Shown: piece by piece, positions 40,796-47,235 of the stretch
Layout: each line of letters begins with the position of its first letter
Position numbering within the stretch: position 1 is the first letter of the stretch
Assembly: GCA_035621235.1 (NCBI GenBank)
Contig: CP141731.1
Coordinates: 1,984,001-2,048,000 of the forward strand
Direction of reading: 5' to 3'
DNA length: 64,000 nt
DNA from: Actinomycetaceae bacterium MB13-C1-2
GTDB lineage: Bacteria > Actinomycetota > Actinomycetes > Actinomycetales > Actinomycetaceae
Program-made: the position numbers and the translations under genes
Notes under the pieces: model-generated
Databases searched by the model: none
What the model was told of the DNA's origin: nothing
The model's input: only the letters and a program-made list of their open reading frames with translations

Positions 40796-41424
40796 TGTTC
40801 CCCCTCGCCTTGGGGTTCTCCTCCGATATGCTCGGCAGTGTGGCGGGGAGAAGAAAACCCGCTATCAGCCTCAGACCCAGTGCCTAGCTGGGTGCATATC
40901 GAAGGAGAAGAATCATGAGTGAAATCGACCTGACAGACACAAACGTCAACGCTGTGACCACACCCGTTTTTGAGACCCTGCGAGACACGTTCGCTGAGAT
41001 CAACGAGCAGATGGGAGACGTCCCCCCGGAGGCCAAGGCTTACGTCGATGCCATTAACGCGAAGCTGGACGCGCTGAGTGTCGCCGTCAAAATCTTGGAA
41101 TCTGGAATCACGAACCATCTGGGAGTCATGGCGAACGGGGAAGTCGCGCAAAGTTGGCTTAACTACTTTGGGGGACTCATGGTGGGGAGGCGCGTAACCC
41201 TTACAGAAGAAGACTGACTGGGGTGTCAGCCAAAACGCCGCTTTCGGGAAGGTGTGGCAGTTCGCCACCTCAGTCTTGACCCAGACGCGGACAGGCTTCT
41301 TGAGTGGAAACTCAAAATCTTCCACTTTGGGCGGTATTTCCGACCAGCCCGACGATGGCGGCACCTTCGAGCTAGCGTCAACACTGACCGCGTACAAAAC
41401 TTTCCCAGTGACCAGGGCCGTCAT
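40792..41424 (-). CDS. phage protein antisense to a convincing + strand gene (doubtful 3' part)
   Basis: The frame is open for 210 codons from an ATG that overlaps the antirepressor stop (ATGA) to the excisionase-like gene. The first 70 residues (MTALVTGKVLYAVSVDASSK; WVKTEVANCHTFPKAAFWLT) look protein-like. The remainder is antisense to the better gene at 40915-41217 and reads like a shadow. Either the two really overlap, or this gene is shorter in practice. Low confidence. Confidence 0.35.
   Translation of the reverse strand: MTALVTGKVLYAVSVDASSKVPPSSGWSEIPPKVEDFEFPLKKPVRVWVKTEVANCHTFPKAAFWLTPQSVFFCKGYAPPHHESPKVVKPTLRDFPVRHDSQMVRDSRFQDFDGDTQRVQLRVNGIDVSLGLRGDVSHLLVDLSERVSQGLKNGCGHSVDVCVCQVDFTHDSSPSICTQLGTGSEADSGFSSPRHTAEHIGGEPQGEGEQ
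40915..41217 (+). CDS. small acidic phage protein transcribed against the early operon (100 aa)
   Basis: AAGGAGAAGAATC precedes the ATG. The product (MSEIDLTDTNVNAVTTPVFE; AYVDAINAKLDALSVAVKIL) is acidic and helical with typical coding composition. It is one of the few + strand genes in the prophage interior and lies opposite an open frame on the other strand. Function unknown; independent expression in the lysogen is possible. Confidence 0.7.
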   Translation: MSEIDLTDTNVNAVTTPVFETLRDTFAEINEQMGDVPPEAKAYVDAINAKLDALSVAVKILESGITNHLGVMANGEVAQSWLNYFGGLMVGRRVTLTEED

Positions 41425-42230
41425 GATGCCACCTCGTTTAGTTGGTTTTCGAGGAGTCCCCATTTCTTGAGGGCCTGTCCGATTGCTTTAGCTCCGGGCG
41501 CGGTTATCTTTAGCGTGTGATCCACCTGCCCTTTGAACCGGGGCGCTTCGTGGCGTTGCACGGTGCGGAAGTAGTCGCGTTTGTGTGATTTGGGGGAGTA
41601 CCGGCGCTGAATGACCTTGCTCTGGTCTTTCTCCGACCATCGGGAAGCCGTCTCACAGTAGATCCAGTCATGCTCTAGTAGGGCTTCCCTGACAATGGTT
41701 TCCTGCACGCCCAGACTCTTAGCGACCTGGCGGATAGTCAGCAGATCATCATCAGTGACATACAGGTCTACGTAATCGATTTTGGGCTGATTGTCCGCGA
41801 TGTACTTGTCGGCCGCCTCGATTTGCTTTTCTTGGGACTGGATCATCGCTTGGGCTTCAAGGACCGCCGCCGCGAGAAGCGCCGGACCCTCCAACCGTTG
41901 CACCTGGCCGTACGAGCCGGTCTTACGAATCTGAGGGAGGATGTCTTCGAATACTTTGCGCTCGAACTCTTGAGCGGCGGGGAGCTTCGAGGACACAATC
42001 AGCCGCATCAAATCCGACTCGGGGATTACCCGCGCCTCCTGAGTGCGACCAAGACTGTCAATGATGGGGGTGTATTTCGCACCCCCACGGCAATGCTGTC
42101 TAATAGCGCTGCTAGGCTCGGCGTAGCCCAAGACGGTTGCCACGTCCTTAGCCACAAAGTGCGGTTCATCGTCTACCAGGACAACGCGGACGTTGTTACC
42201 CTGGAAGTCGAAAGGGATTAGCTCATTCAT
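41421..42230 (-). CDS. phage antirepressor, BRO-N plus KilA-C domains
   Basis: A 269-residue protein. BRO-N domain: IPFDFQGNNVRVVLVDDEPH, FVAKDVATVLGYAEPSSAIR, SDLMRLIVSSKLPAAQEFER and VFEDILPQIRKTGSY (about 4-110). A coiled linker (AMIQSQEKQIEAADKYIA) follows, then a KilA-C/ANT domain (LLTIRQVAKSLGVQETIVRE; HTLKITAPGAKAIGQALKKW). Proteins of this type antagonise phage repressors and favour induction. It is early in the leftward operon, as expected. Confidence 0.9.
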   Translation of the reverse strand: MNELIPFDFQGNNVRVVLVDDEPHFVAKDVATVLGYAEPSSAIRQHCRGGAKYTPIIDSLGRTQEARVIPESDLMRLIVSSKLPAAQEFERKVFEDILPQIRKTGSYGQVQRLEGPALLAAAVLEAQAMIQSQEKQIEAADKYIADNQPKIDYVDLYVTDDDLLTIRQVAKSLGVQETIVREALLEHDWIYCETASRWSEKDQSKVIQRRYSPKSHKRDYFRTVQRHEAPRFKGQVDHTLKITAPGAKAIGQALKKWGLLENQLNEVAS

Positions 42231-42246
42231 TGTTCTTTCCTTTCAG

Positions 42247-42268
42247 CCCTCGGAGTGCAGTCCGAGGG
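42247..42268. terminator. perfect 8-bp hairpin between divergent genes
   Basis: CCCTCGGA/TCCGAGGG with loop GTGCAG; the + strand continues CACTTTTCG. It lies between the antirepressor start (leftward) and a rightward gene. It could stop rightward readthrough or be a regulatory structure in the antirepressor leader. Confidence 0.5.
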
Positions 42269-42293
42269 CACTTTTCGTTAGTAGGCTGGGAAA

Positions 42294-42773
42294 ATGGACT
42301 GGATTGGACAAAACGCGCTGCCCCTCGCGGCCATCGTTGTGTCTGTGGTTACGGCGGTTTACGCGAGCCACACGAGGCGACAGGTCGCCCTGTATAAAGG
42401 GCCCGAACTGGTCTTGGAGACCTTTTGGGGCGAGGAGGACAAGAGGACCTACTTCTATGTCAGGAACGTTGGGGAGTCTCCGGCCCGCCACATCCGAGCT
42501 AGAATCCAGCATCCTTTGTGGCCGCTTTTTGGTCGGGGAGAGAGCGTGCCCCTCGCTTCTGTGCCGCCAGAGACTCCTAAGTCCAAGTCTTTGGGGAAGG
42601 GGCAGCTTGTGACCTTCTGTACGGACTTCGACTTTTTCAAGGAAAAGGGCCCGCAAGGGATTTCGCTTCTGCGGTTGGAGTTCAGAGACAAGGCCGGTCG
42701 AAAGTATCGACAGCGGTTCATCCCGTCTGTGCGCATGGAGCGGCTTGATGAAGGTGCCCATTACTACGACTGA
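42294..42773 (+). CDS. membrane-anchored phage protein, possible lysogen-expressed gene (159 aa)
   Basis: An N-terminal helix (NALPLAAIVVSVVTAVYA, about 7-24) anchors a cytoplasmic beta-rich domain (RTYFYVRNVGESPARHIRARI; RLEFRDKAGRKYRQRFIPSV). Such single-pass proteins are often host-altering genes in prophages. No ribosome site at usual spacing; TAGGCT lies 7 bases before the ATG, so a leaderless transcript is possible. It runs against the operon around it and converges with a 38-residue peptide gene. Confidence 0.75.
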   Translation: MDWIGQNALPLAAIVVSVVTAVYASHTRRQVALYKGPELVLETFWGEEDKRTYFYVRNVGESPARHIRARIQHPLWPLFGRGESVPLASVPPETPKSKSLGKGQLVTFCTDFDFFKEKGPQGISLLRLEFRDKAGRKYRQRFIPSVRMERLDEGAHYYD

Positions 42774-42880
42774 CTTTCGTCTTCGCGCAGCATTTCGCTG
42801 ACGTAACGGTGGGCCCTTCGAGCCTCATTCAAGCCCCACAGAGCTAGCACTAAGGCAAGGACACTGATGCCTGTACCCAT
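42764..42880 (-). CDS. tiny membrane peptide (38 aa)
   Basis: MGTGISVLALVLALWGLNEA then RRAHRYVSEMLREDESQS: one helix with a charged tail. AAGGAGGGGG lies about 9 bases before the ATG. Its end overlaps the 3' end of the convergent gene by 10 bases. Confidence 0.6.
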   Translation of the reverse strand: MGTGISVLALVLALWGLNEARRAHRYVSEMLREDESQS

Positions 42881-42911
42881 ACCGACAAACCCCCTCCTTT
42901 CAAGCCCTCAA

Positions 42912-43349
42912 TTAGTCGGCAGATACTTGCCGTTGAAGCTGTGAGGTCAGGTATGCGACCTGATCTTCGAGGAGCTTTACCCGCGAGACGGGCACCGCAG
43001 GCTCTTTGAATTGAGACTGTGTTTCCATCGCAATGAGCGCGGATTTTGTGAAAGGTGGATTGGGTTCTACGCCGGGAGCGGTCACCCAAATATCGTTGCG
43101 ATTTAGCCCTTTACGGACCTCGCGCTTAGCACCATCTGCGCGTTCCTGAATGATTCTCCATCCATCAGCCGCAAGGTGGTGAGTAGAGAACTCGCCGTAA
43201 CAATTACGCCATGTACTAACGCTCCATCCAGCCTTGAGTAGGTCCTTGAGTATGCTCGACAGGACGACAGCACCAAGGTCGCGCTGGTCAAGCTCGACGG
43301 ATTGTCCAGTTTGGTCGCAGACAACCCTTACCTTCAACGAAATGTTCAC
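42912..43349 (-). CDS. immunity-region protein of unknown function (145 aa)
   Basis: Second gene of the leftward early transcript (MNISLKVRVVCDQTGQSVEL). Alpha/beta with a Trp-rich middle (AGWSVSTWRNCYGEFSTHHL) and a coiled C terminus (VKLLEDQVAYLTSQLQRQ). ATGA-coupled to the HTH gene before it. Unknown function. Confidence 0.65.
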   Translation of the reverse strand: MNISLKVRVVCDQTGQSVELDQRDLGAVVLSSILKDLLKAGWSVSTWRNCYGEFSTHHLAADGWRIIQERADGAKREVRKGLNRNDIWVTAPGVEPNPPFTKSALIAMETQSQFKEPAVPVSRVKLLEDQVAYLTSQLQRQVSAD

Positions 43350-43579
43350 GCTGCTTCCTCTGCTGTCACATCGAAAGCGGCGTCGAAGGTTACCGGGTAG
43401 CGGGTCAGGACAGCCGCAATAAACTTCGGGCTTGCCTCTACGCCGCCCTTTAGCTGACGCGATGCAGTAGATTTGTCAATCCCGAGAGCCTCGGCCCAAG
43501 CAACAACGCCTCCGGCGTCTTGCGCTGCTCTCTGCGCCCACTGTTGGCGTACGGTAATAGTGGACCCTGTGTTTGCCAA
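43346..43579 (-). CDS. Cro-like HTH regulator, first gene of leftward operon
   Basis: A 77-residue protein from TTG with AGGAGGAATC directly upstream. HTH: VVAWAEALGIDKSTASRQLK (about 23-42) followed by GGVEASPKFIAAVLTRYP. It is divergent from the repressor gene, in the place of Cro or an early activator. The promoter with TTGCGT-17-TATGAT lies about 50 bases upstream. Confidence 0.78.
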   Translation of the reverse strand: MANTGSTITVRQQWAQRAAQDAGGVVAWAEALGIDKSTASRQLKGGVEASPKFIAAVLTRYPVTFDAAFDVTAEEAA

Positions 43580-43632
43580 GATTCCTCCTTTTGGTTTGGT
43601 CCAGTCCAACACTGGAGTGGAGCATTACAATC

Positions 43633-43671
43633 ATCATAGACAATGCATAGTGCCTACGCAACTATTAGTTG
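43633..43671 (-). promoter_or_regulatory. leftward early promoter with overlapping operator palindrome
   Basis: On the - strand TTGCGT, 17 bp, TATGAT (-10 at 43633-43638, -35 at 43656-43661). The palindrome CAACTATTAGTTG (43659-43671) overlaps the -35 box, so a bound repressor would block the lytic transcript. The 8-mer GCAACTAT within it recurs at 43704-43711. Confidence 0.75.
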
Positions 43672-43685
43672 GGATGTTCCACCCC

Positions 43686-43714
43686 TTGCACTGTTGCGCG
43701 CGTGCAACTATGCT
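43686..43714 (+). promoter_or_regulatory. repressor promoter with operator in the spacer
   Basis: TTGCAC, 17 bp, TATGCT. The spacer contains the palindrome GTTGC-N6-GCAAC (43693-43708), which suggests autoregulation. The expected start point is at or next to the GTG at 43721, so the transcript has no leader. Confidence 0.75.
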
Positions 43715-43720
43715 GGGAGT

Positions 43721-44044
43721 GTGAGCACATCACATAAAGAAACGGAATGGTGGACTTACGTCCAGACTCTCATCGGCAATGACAACTATGTCGAAGCCGC
43801 TAGTAAGGCTGGGTTTGATAAGTCGGCGTTCACCCGCTGGAAGCAGGGAGCAAAAGCTGATCCTGCATTCGCCGTGAAACTCGCCCGCGCCTACAACGCG
43901 AACGTGATTCACGCTCTAGTAGTCTCCGGGCTACTCACCAACGCAGAAGCGCAACTAAAGGAGGTAACACTCAAAGACTCAAAGTACCTAGAAAAGATTC
44001 CCGCCGATGAACTTCTAGCAGAGCTCCGGCGTCGAATCGATTAG
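43721..44044 (+). CDS. phage immunity repressor (candidate), leaderless
   Basis: A 107-residue protein from GTG (VSTSHKETEWWTYVQTLIGN). HTH at about 24-48: EAASKAGFDKSAFTRWKQGA. Then helices (AFAVKLARAYNANVIHALVV) as in the small actinophage immunity repressors. It is the only rightward gene at the divergent switch and has its own promoter. The GTG is chosen over an ATG 78 bases upstream because the promoter boxes lie between them. It should silence the leftward promoter in the lysogen. Confidence 0.78.
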   Translation: MSTSHKETEWWTYVQTLIGNDNYVEAASKAGFDKSAFTRWKQGAKADPAFAVKLARAYNANVIHALVVSGLLTNAEAQLKEVTLKDSKYLEKIPADELLAELRRRID

Positions 44045-44136
44045 GTCATCACAAACACATCGGCGGTCCTCGGTCTTCGGGTCGGGGGCCGCTTCGCTTG
44101 TCCATGCCTAAACGTTAGGTGAAGGGCCCGACAGAA

Positions 44137-44152
44137 TCGAACGTCTGTTCGA
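44137..44152. promoter_or_regulatory. perfect LexA-type SOS box
   Basis: TCGAACGTCTGTTCGA: TCGAAC-N4-GTTCGA, the consensus LexA operator of mycobacteria and related Gram-positive bacteria. It sits in the 147-bp gap between the convergent repressor and methyltransferase genes, where no gene start is visible. Confidence 0.6.
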
Positions 44153-44191
44153 GAGTGGGAGGGTTTATCCGCGTGTGTTTATCAGGACTAG

Positions 44192-45649
44192 CTAGAAGAG
44201 GCTCCCAGCATCAACCTGCACTTTCTGCCGCTTCGCTTCAATGTAGGGCAGATACGTCGGCGGTAGGTAGGGGCGCATCCCCTGCAGAATCTCTGGAACA
44301 CTAATGTGCTGTAACCGCGGGTACGGCTGCCCATTCACCGGGAACGAGTAGGAACCCGACCTGTCGATCGCTTCCTGGCTGCCCCGAGTCAACGGCCCCA
44401 TCGTCACAAGCACACCCAAATGTGCATCCGTCGTATGCTCCACCGTTCCAGCCAAGTCACGAACCATTGACGGGGTCACGGTCTTTCCGCCCTTTACCGA
44501 TACCAGGACTTTCCCTAGCTTCCGTCCCTTGGTATCCAGTGGGAAGAGGGAAACCCCATCGATGCCACGGTCACCGACCTGGCGTTCGTTTGGTTGCGCG
44601 CCGATATGGGACACCGCCCACCGCTCAAATTCGAACGGGTCACGGTCGAAGAGCGCCTGGGCTCCGGCAAGATCCTTCGGCATACCAAGAACCTCAAACG
44701 TGTCCCTAATTCCTGCCCCGTAAGTGTGTTCAAGGCGCTTCACTATCAAGTCCACGGCAATGTAGGTGATGTCGATCCCGATCCAGTGTCGGCCAAGTTT
44801 CTCGGCGGCGTCGATTGTCGTCCCGCACCCGCAGAAGGGATCCAGAACCACGTCGTCGGGGTTGGTGGAAGCTTCGATGATTCGCTCTAGTAGGGCTAGA
44901 GGCTTCTGGGTCGGGTATCCCAGCCTTTCGGCCGACGTTCGTCCGACCATGGGGATGTTCCAGACATCGCGCATGTTTACGAGCGTGTACCAACCTCTGT
45001 CGTCCTCGTACTCCTTGATACCTTTGAATCGGTAGGGCTTGTAGTCGCGGTTGTATGACTTTTCTTTTTGGATGTCGAAGAACTTGTTTCGGTAGTCCTT
45101 TGCGTAGAAAAGGATGACATCGTGTTTTCGTGCGAAGTGCTTTTTCGAGGCTCCGCCTGACTTGTAGGCCCAGATGATTTCGTTGATGTAGTTGCGGGGA
45201 TCAAAAATGGCGTCGAGAAGGATTTTTAGGTAGTGGCTCATGGTGGGGTCGCAATGGAGGTACAGCGATCCTGTGTCCTTGAGAACGCGGTGCAGCTCCA
45301 CCAGGCGAGGAGCCATATTCACCAGATAGGCACTCGCATCGTTCTCTCCAAGCAGCGTACGGAACGCCGTTAGGGCGTTAGCCGCCTCATTAGGCGCAGT
45401 AGCAATGAACTCGAGATAATCCTGCTCAGTCTTCTGGGTCCAACGCCAAGTGTCCTCGAACGCTTGAATCTGGGCCGACACGTCAGCGTTCTTGGTGCCA
45501 TGCCTGTTAAAAATCACCGAATAATTCCGGTTCGAGTTGAACGGGGGATCTAGGTAGATCAGGTCAACACTCTCGGACGGCAATGTCCGAAGAACATCGA
45601 GGTTATCCCCGTAGAACAACTCGTTAAGAGGTTGTTCAGGGTGTTTCAT
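44192..45649 (-). CDS. DNA methyltransferase fused to Mrr-like restriction domain
   Basis: A 485-residue two-domain protein. Residues 1-310 are a beta-class N6/N4 adenine/cytosine methyltransferase: catalytic DPPF at 34-37, TQKPLALLERII at 247-258 and the SAM-binding DPFCGCGTT at 270-278. Residues about 335-440 resemble an Mrr/RE-like PD-(D/E)XK nuclease: FERWAVSHIGA, GDRGIDGV (Asp364) and VLVSVKGGK (Lys386), with Ser in place of the usual Gln before the Lys. It may protect the prophage or act on incoming DNA. It lies between integrase and repressor, a common spot for defence cargo. Confidence 0.85.
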   Translation of the reverse strand: MKHPEQPLNELFYGDNLDVLRTLPSESVDLIYLDPPFNSNRNYSVIFNRHGTKNADVSAQIQAFEDTWRWTQKTEQDYLEFIATAPNEAANALTAFRTLLGENDASAYLVNMAPRLVELHRVLKDTGSLYLHCDPTMSHYLKILLDAIFDPRNYINEIIWAYKSGGASKKHFARKHDVILFYAKDYRNKFFDIQKEKSYNRDYKPYRFKGIKEYEDDRGWYTLVNMRDVWNIPMVGRTSAERLGYPTQKPLALLERIIEASTNPDDVVLDPFCGCGTTIDAAEKLGRHWIGIDITYIAVDLIVKRLEHTYGAGIRDTFEVLGMPKDLAGAQALFDRDPFEFERWAVSHIGAQPNERQVGDRGIDGVSLFPLDTKGRKLGKVLVSVKGGKTVTPSMVRDLAGTVEHTTDAHLGVLVTMGPLTRGSQEAIDRSGSYSFPVNGQPYPRLQHISVPEILQGMRPYLPPTYLPYIEAKRQKVQVDAGSLF

Positions 45650-45674
45650 AAAGCAACCCTAGCAACCCGACCGA

Positions 45675-45791
45675 ATGTCCACTCAGGAAACAATCAACGA
45701 TTTTCCCTACATCGCTTCCGCTTTGGAGCTTCCCCGCTGGGTTATCGAAGCCTATCGGCGTGTGCTAGCGCGCGAACTGTTCGCGGCGTGA
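45675..45791 (+). CDS. possible small protein (38 aa)
   Basis: MSTQETINDFPYIASALELP then RWVIEAYRRVLARELFAA, a plausible helical peptide in the gap between the divergent start of the methyltransferase and the end of the integrase gene. It lacks a ribosome site; a leaderless message is possible. Weak call. Confidence 0.35.
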   Translation: MSTQETINDFPYIASALELPRWVIEAYRRVLARELFAA

Positions 45792-45809
45792 GCTTCGACT
45801 GGCCGGTTT

Positions 45810-47009
45810 CTAGGCGTGTCCCGTGATCTGCTTGGTGGCCCGCTCTAGCTCCTTCGACGCTTTAGCCATCGTCGTGTGAATATACGCCTTGGTGGAGAGC
45901 ATTGAGGAGTGTCCCATGATCATGGTGATGATCTCTTCGGGCACACCCATATCCCGCAGTAGGGACGCCGTAGTGTGGCGGGCGGCGTACAGGTCGTAGT
46001 CGGGGACTCCGGCCTGTTCACAGAGCCGTTTCCACGTTGCCCGGTCTGGCTTGTCCTCCCTGGGGCCACCGTAGGCGCGCGCCCGGACGCCAGTGATATT
46101 AGGCCAAACCAGCGTGTCCGACGGGCATTCTTCCCGCCATGCCTGAAGCTCAGCCGCTAGCGCAGAGTGCAAGGGTATCCACCGGTCACCGGCATCGGTT
46201 TTCGGGCGCACGAAATGCCAGGAGTGCTCAATCTGTCTGGACTCATACCCTCGGGGCATGCGGAACCCAGAGGATCGGTCTCGCGGCTTGTTGTAGGGGA
46301 GTGCCTTCAATTGCCAGGAGATTTCCAGTGCGCCGCGCTCAAAGTCCACGCGATCCCACTCCAAGCCCAAAGCCTCAGCAGGACGTAACCCTTCCAGGAA
46401 TGCGGCCAGCCATCGTGAGTAGTCCGGCTCCAGGCGCGCTTGCTCCAGTATCAAGGCGACATGCTCTAAGGGGATGGCGTCACGGTCAGACTTGCCGGGT
46501 GCCACAGACTCTGCAAGGAGCGCTGATTGGAGGATAGGGTAGCCGTCCCTGGCCGCGTCTTTCAGCATGCGCATCAGCACGCCGTGGTACCTAGCGACCG
46601 TGGATTCTGACCGGCCAGCATCTCGGATCGCCGTGTGCACGGACCGCACATCCCGAGCGGTCACCAAGTTTAGGCGGCGCTTGCCAATGGTCGGCACAAT
46701 CCAGTTCGACACCGCCGCCTTAGTCGTGTCATAGGCAGACGGGTCCAGCCTTTCAACCTCGTCTTTCAACCACTCGTCCGAGAACCCCTTGATGGTGGTC
46801 TGCTCCCGCACGTCCTCAGCGGGCGGGCCAGAGACAGCGAGTTCACGACGCTTATCCGCAAGCTTCTGAATGCATTCACGTTTGGTGCGCGCTGAAACTC
46901 TTACTTGTCGACGGTTGCCCTTGGTGTTGTATCCGACTTCCAGCGCACCCCTCCATCGGTCGCGCTGTTTGTCGTAGTAGACGCTACCTGAGCCTTTGTC
47001 CCGAGCCAT
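45810..47009 (-). CDS. int: tyrosine-family phage integrase
   Basis: A 399-residue site-specific recombinase. N-terminal arm-binding domain (GSGSVYYDKQRDRWRGALEV; RTKRECIQKLADKRRELAV), core-binding SAM-like domain (about 70-170), catalytic domain with Arg209 (GLRPAEALGL), Arg344-His345 (YAARHTTASLL; Tyr at the usual first His), His367 (GHSS) and nucleophile Tyr376 (TKAYIHT). It joins attP to the tRNA-Val attB and sits 143 bp from the attR core. Confidence 0.95.
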   Translation of the reverse strand: MARDKGSGSVYYDKQRDRWRGALEVGYNTKGNRRQVRVSARTKRECIQKLADKRRELAVSGPPAEDVREQTTIKGFSDEWLKDEVERLDPSAYDTTKAAVSNWIVPTIGKRRLNLVTARDVRSVHTAIRDAGRSESTVARYHGVLMRMLKDAARDGYPILQSALLAESVAPGKSDRDAIPLEHVALILEQARLEPDYSRWLAAFLEGLRPAEALGLEWDRVDFERGALEISWQLKALPYNKPRDRSSGFRMPRGYESRQIEHSWHFVRPKTDAGDRWIPLHSALAAELQAWREECPSDTLVWPNITGVRARAYGGPREDKPDRATWKRLCEQAGVPDYDLYAARHTTASLLRDMGVPEEIITMIMGHSSMLSTKAYIHTTMAKASKELERATKQITGHA

Positions 47010-47039
47010 GGTACTGTTCCCTTCGGAAGAGGTGTTATA

Positions 47040-47061
47040 TGGGTGTCATTCTGGGAGTCAT
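47040..47061 (+). other. putative integrase arm-type sites, right arm
   Basis: TGGGTGTCAT and TGGGAGTCAT, 12 bp apart, same order and strand as the pair at 4785-4806 by attL. They lie between the integrase start and the attR core. Confidence 0.6.
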
Positions 47062-47152
47062 TATCGGTCCCCCAATGGTATCTCGTGGCACTGTGGGGCA
47101 TCAAGAAAGATTGGAATCACGCGGTTTTGCTAGTTACCACAATACCATCCCC

Positions 47153-47203
47153 CTTCCTTCACACGGAAGAGGTCACTGGTTCGATCCCAGTACGGCCCAC
47201 CAG
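47153..47203 (+). other. attR core (51-bp direct repeat)
   Basis: Exact copy of 4661-4711. Only the 3' half of tRNA-Val is present here, so this copy does not make a tRNA. thrC starts 32 bases beyond it. Confidence 0.95.
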
Positions 47204-47235
47204 ACGGCAGTCCCGGTTCTGATGGAGGAGTCGAG

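Larger units (their letters stand above)
4661..47203. mobile_element. integrated siphovirus-type prophage, about 42.5 kb
   Basis: A 51-bp perfect direct repeat (4661-4711 and 47153-47203) brackets integrase, immunity, replication, packaging, head, tail and lysis genes in an order typical of temperate siphoviruses. One repeat is the 3' end of tRNA-Val; the integrase gene lies next to the other. All head, tail, lysis and packaging modules look open. The replication initiator is split by an IS element, so the prophage may be unable to replicate by itself (inference). Confidence 0.95.

Noticed and set aside
44119-44304. 61-codon + strand frame starting over the SOS box
   Set aside because: It overlaps the end of the methyltransferase gene, has no ribosome site and poor composition.
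45771-45785. CGCGAACTGTTCGCG as a second LexA box
   Set aside because: It has the GAAC/GTTC look, but the half-sites are one base apart instead of four, so it does not fit the consensus.
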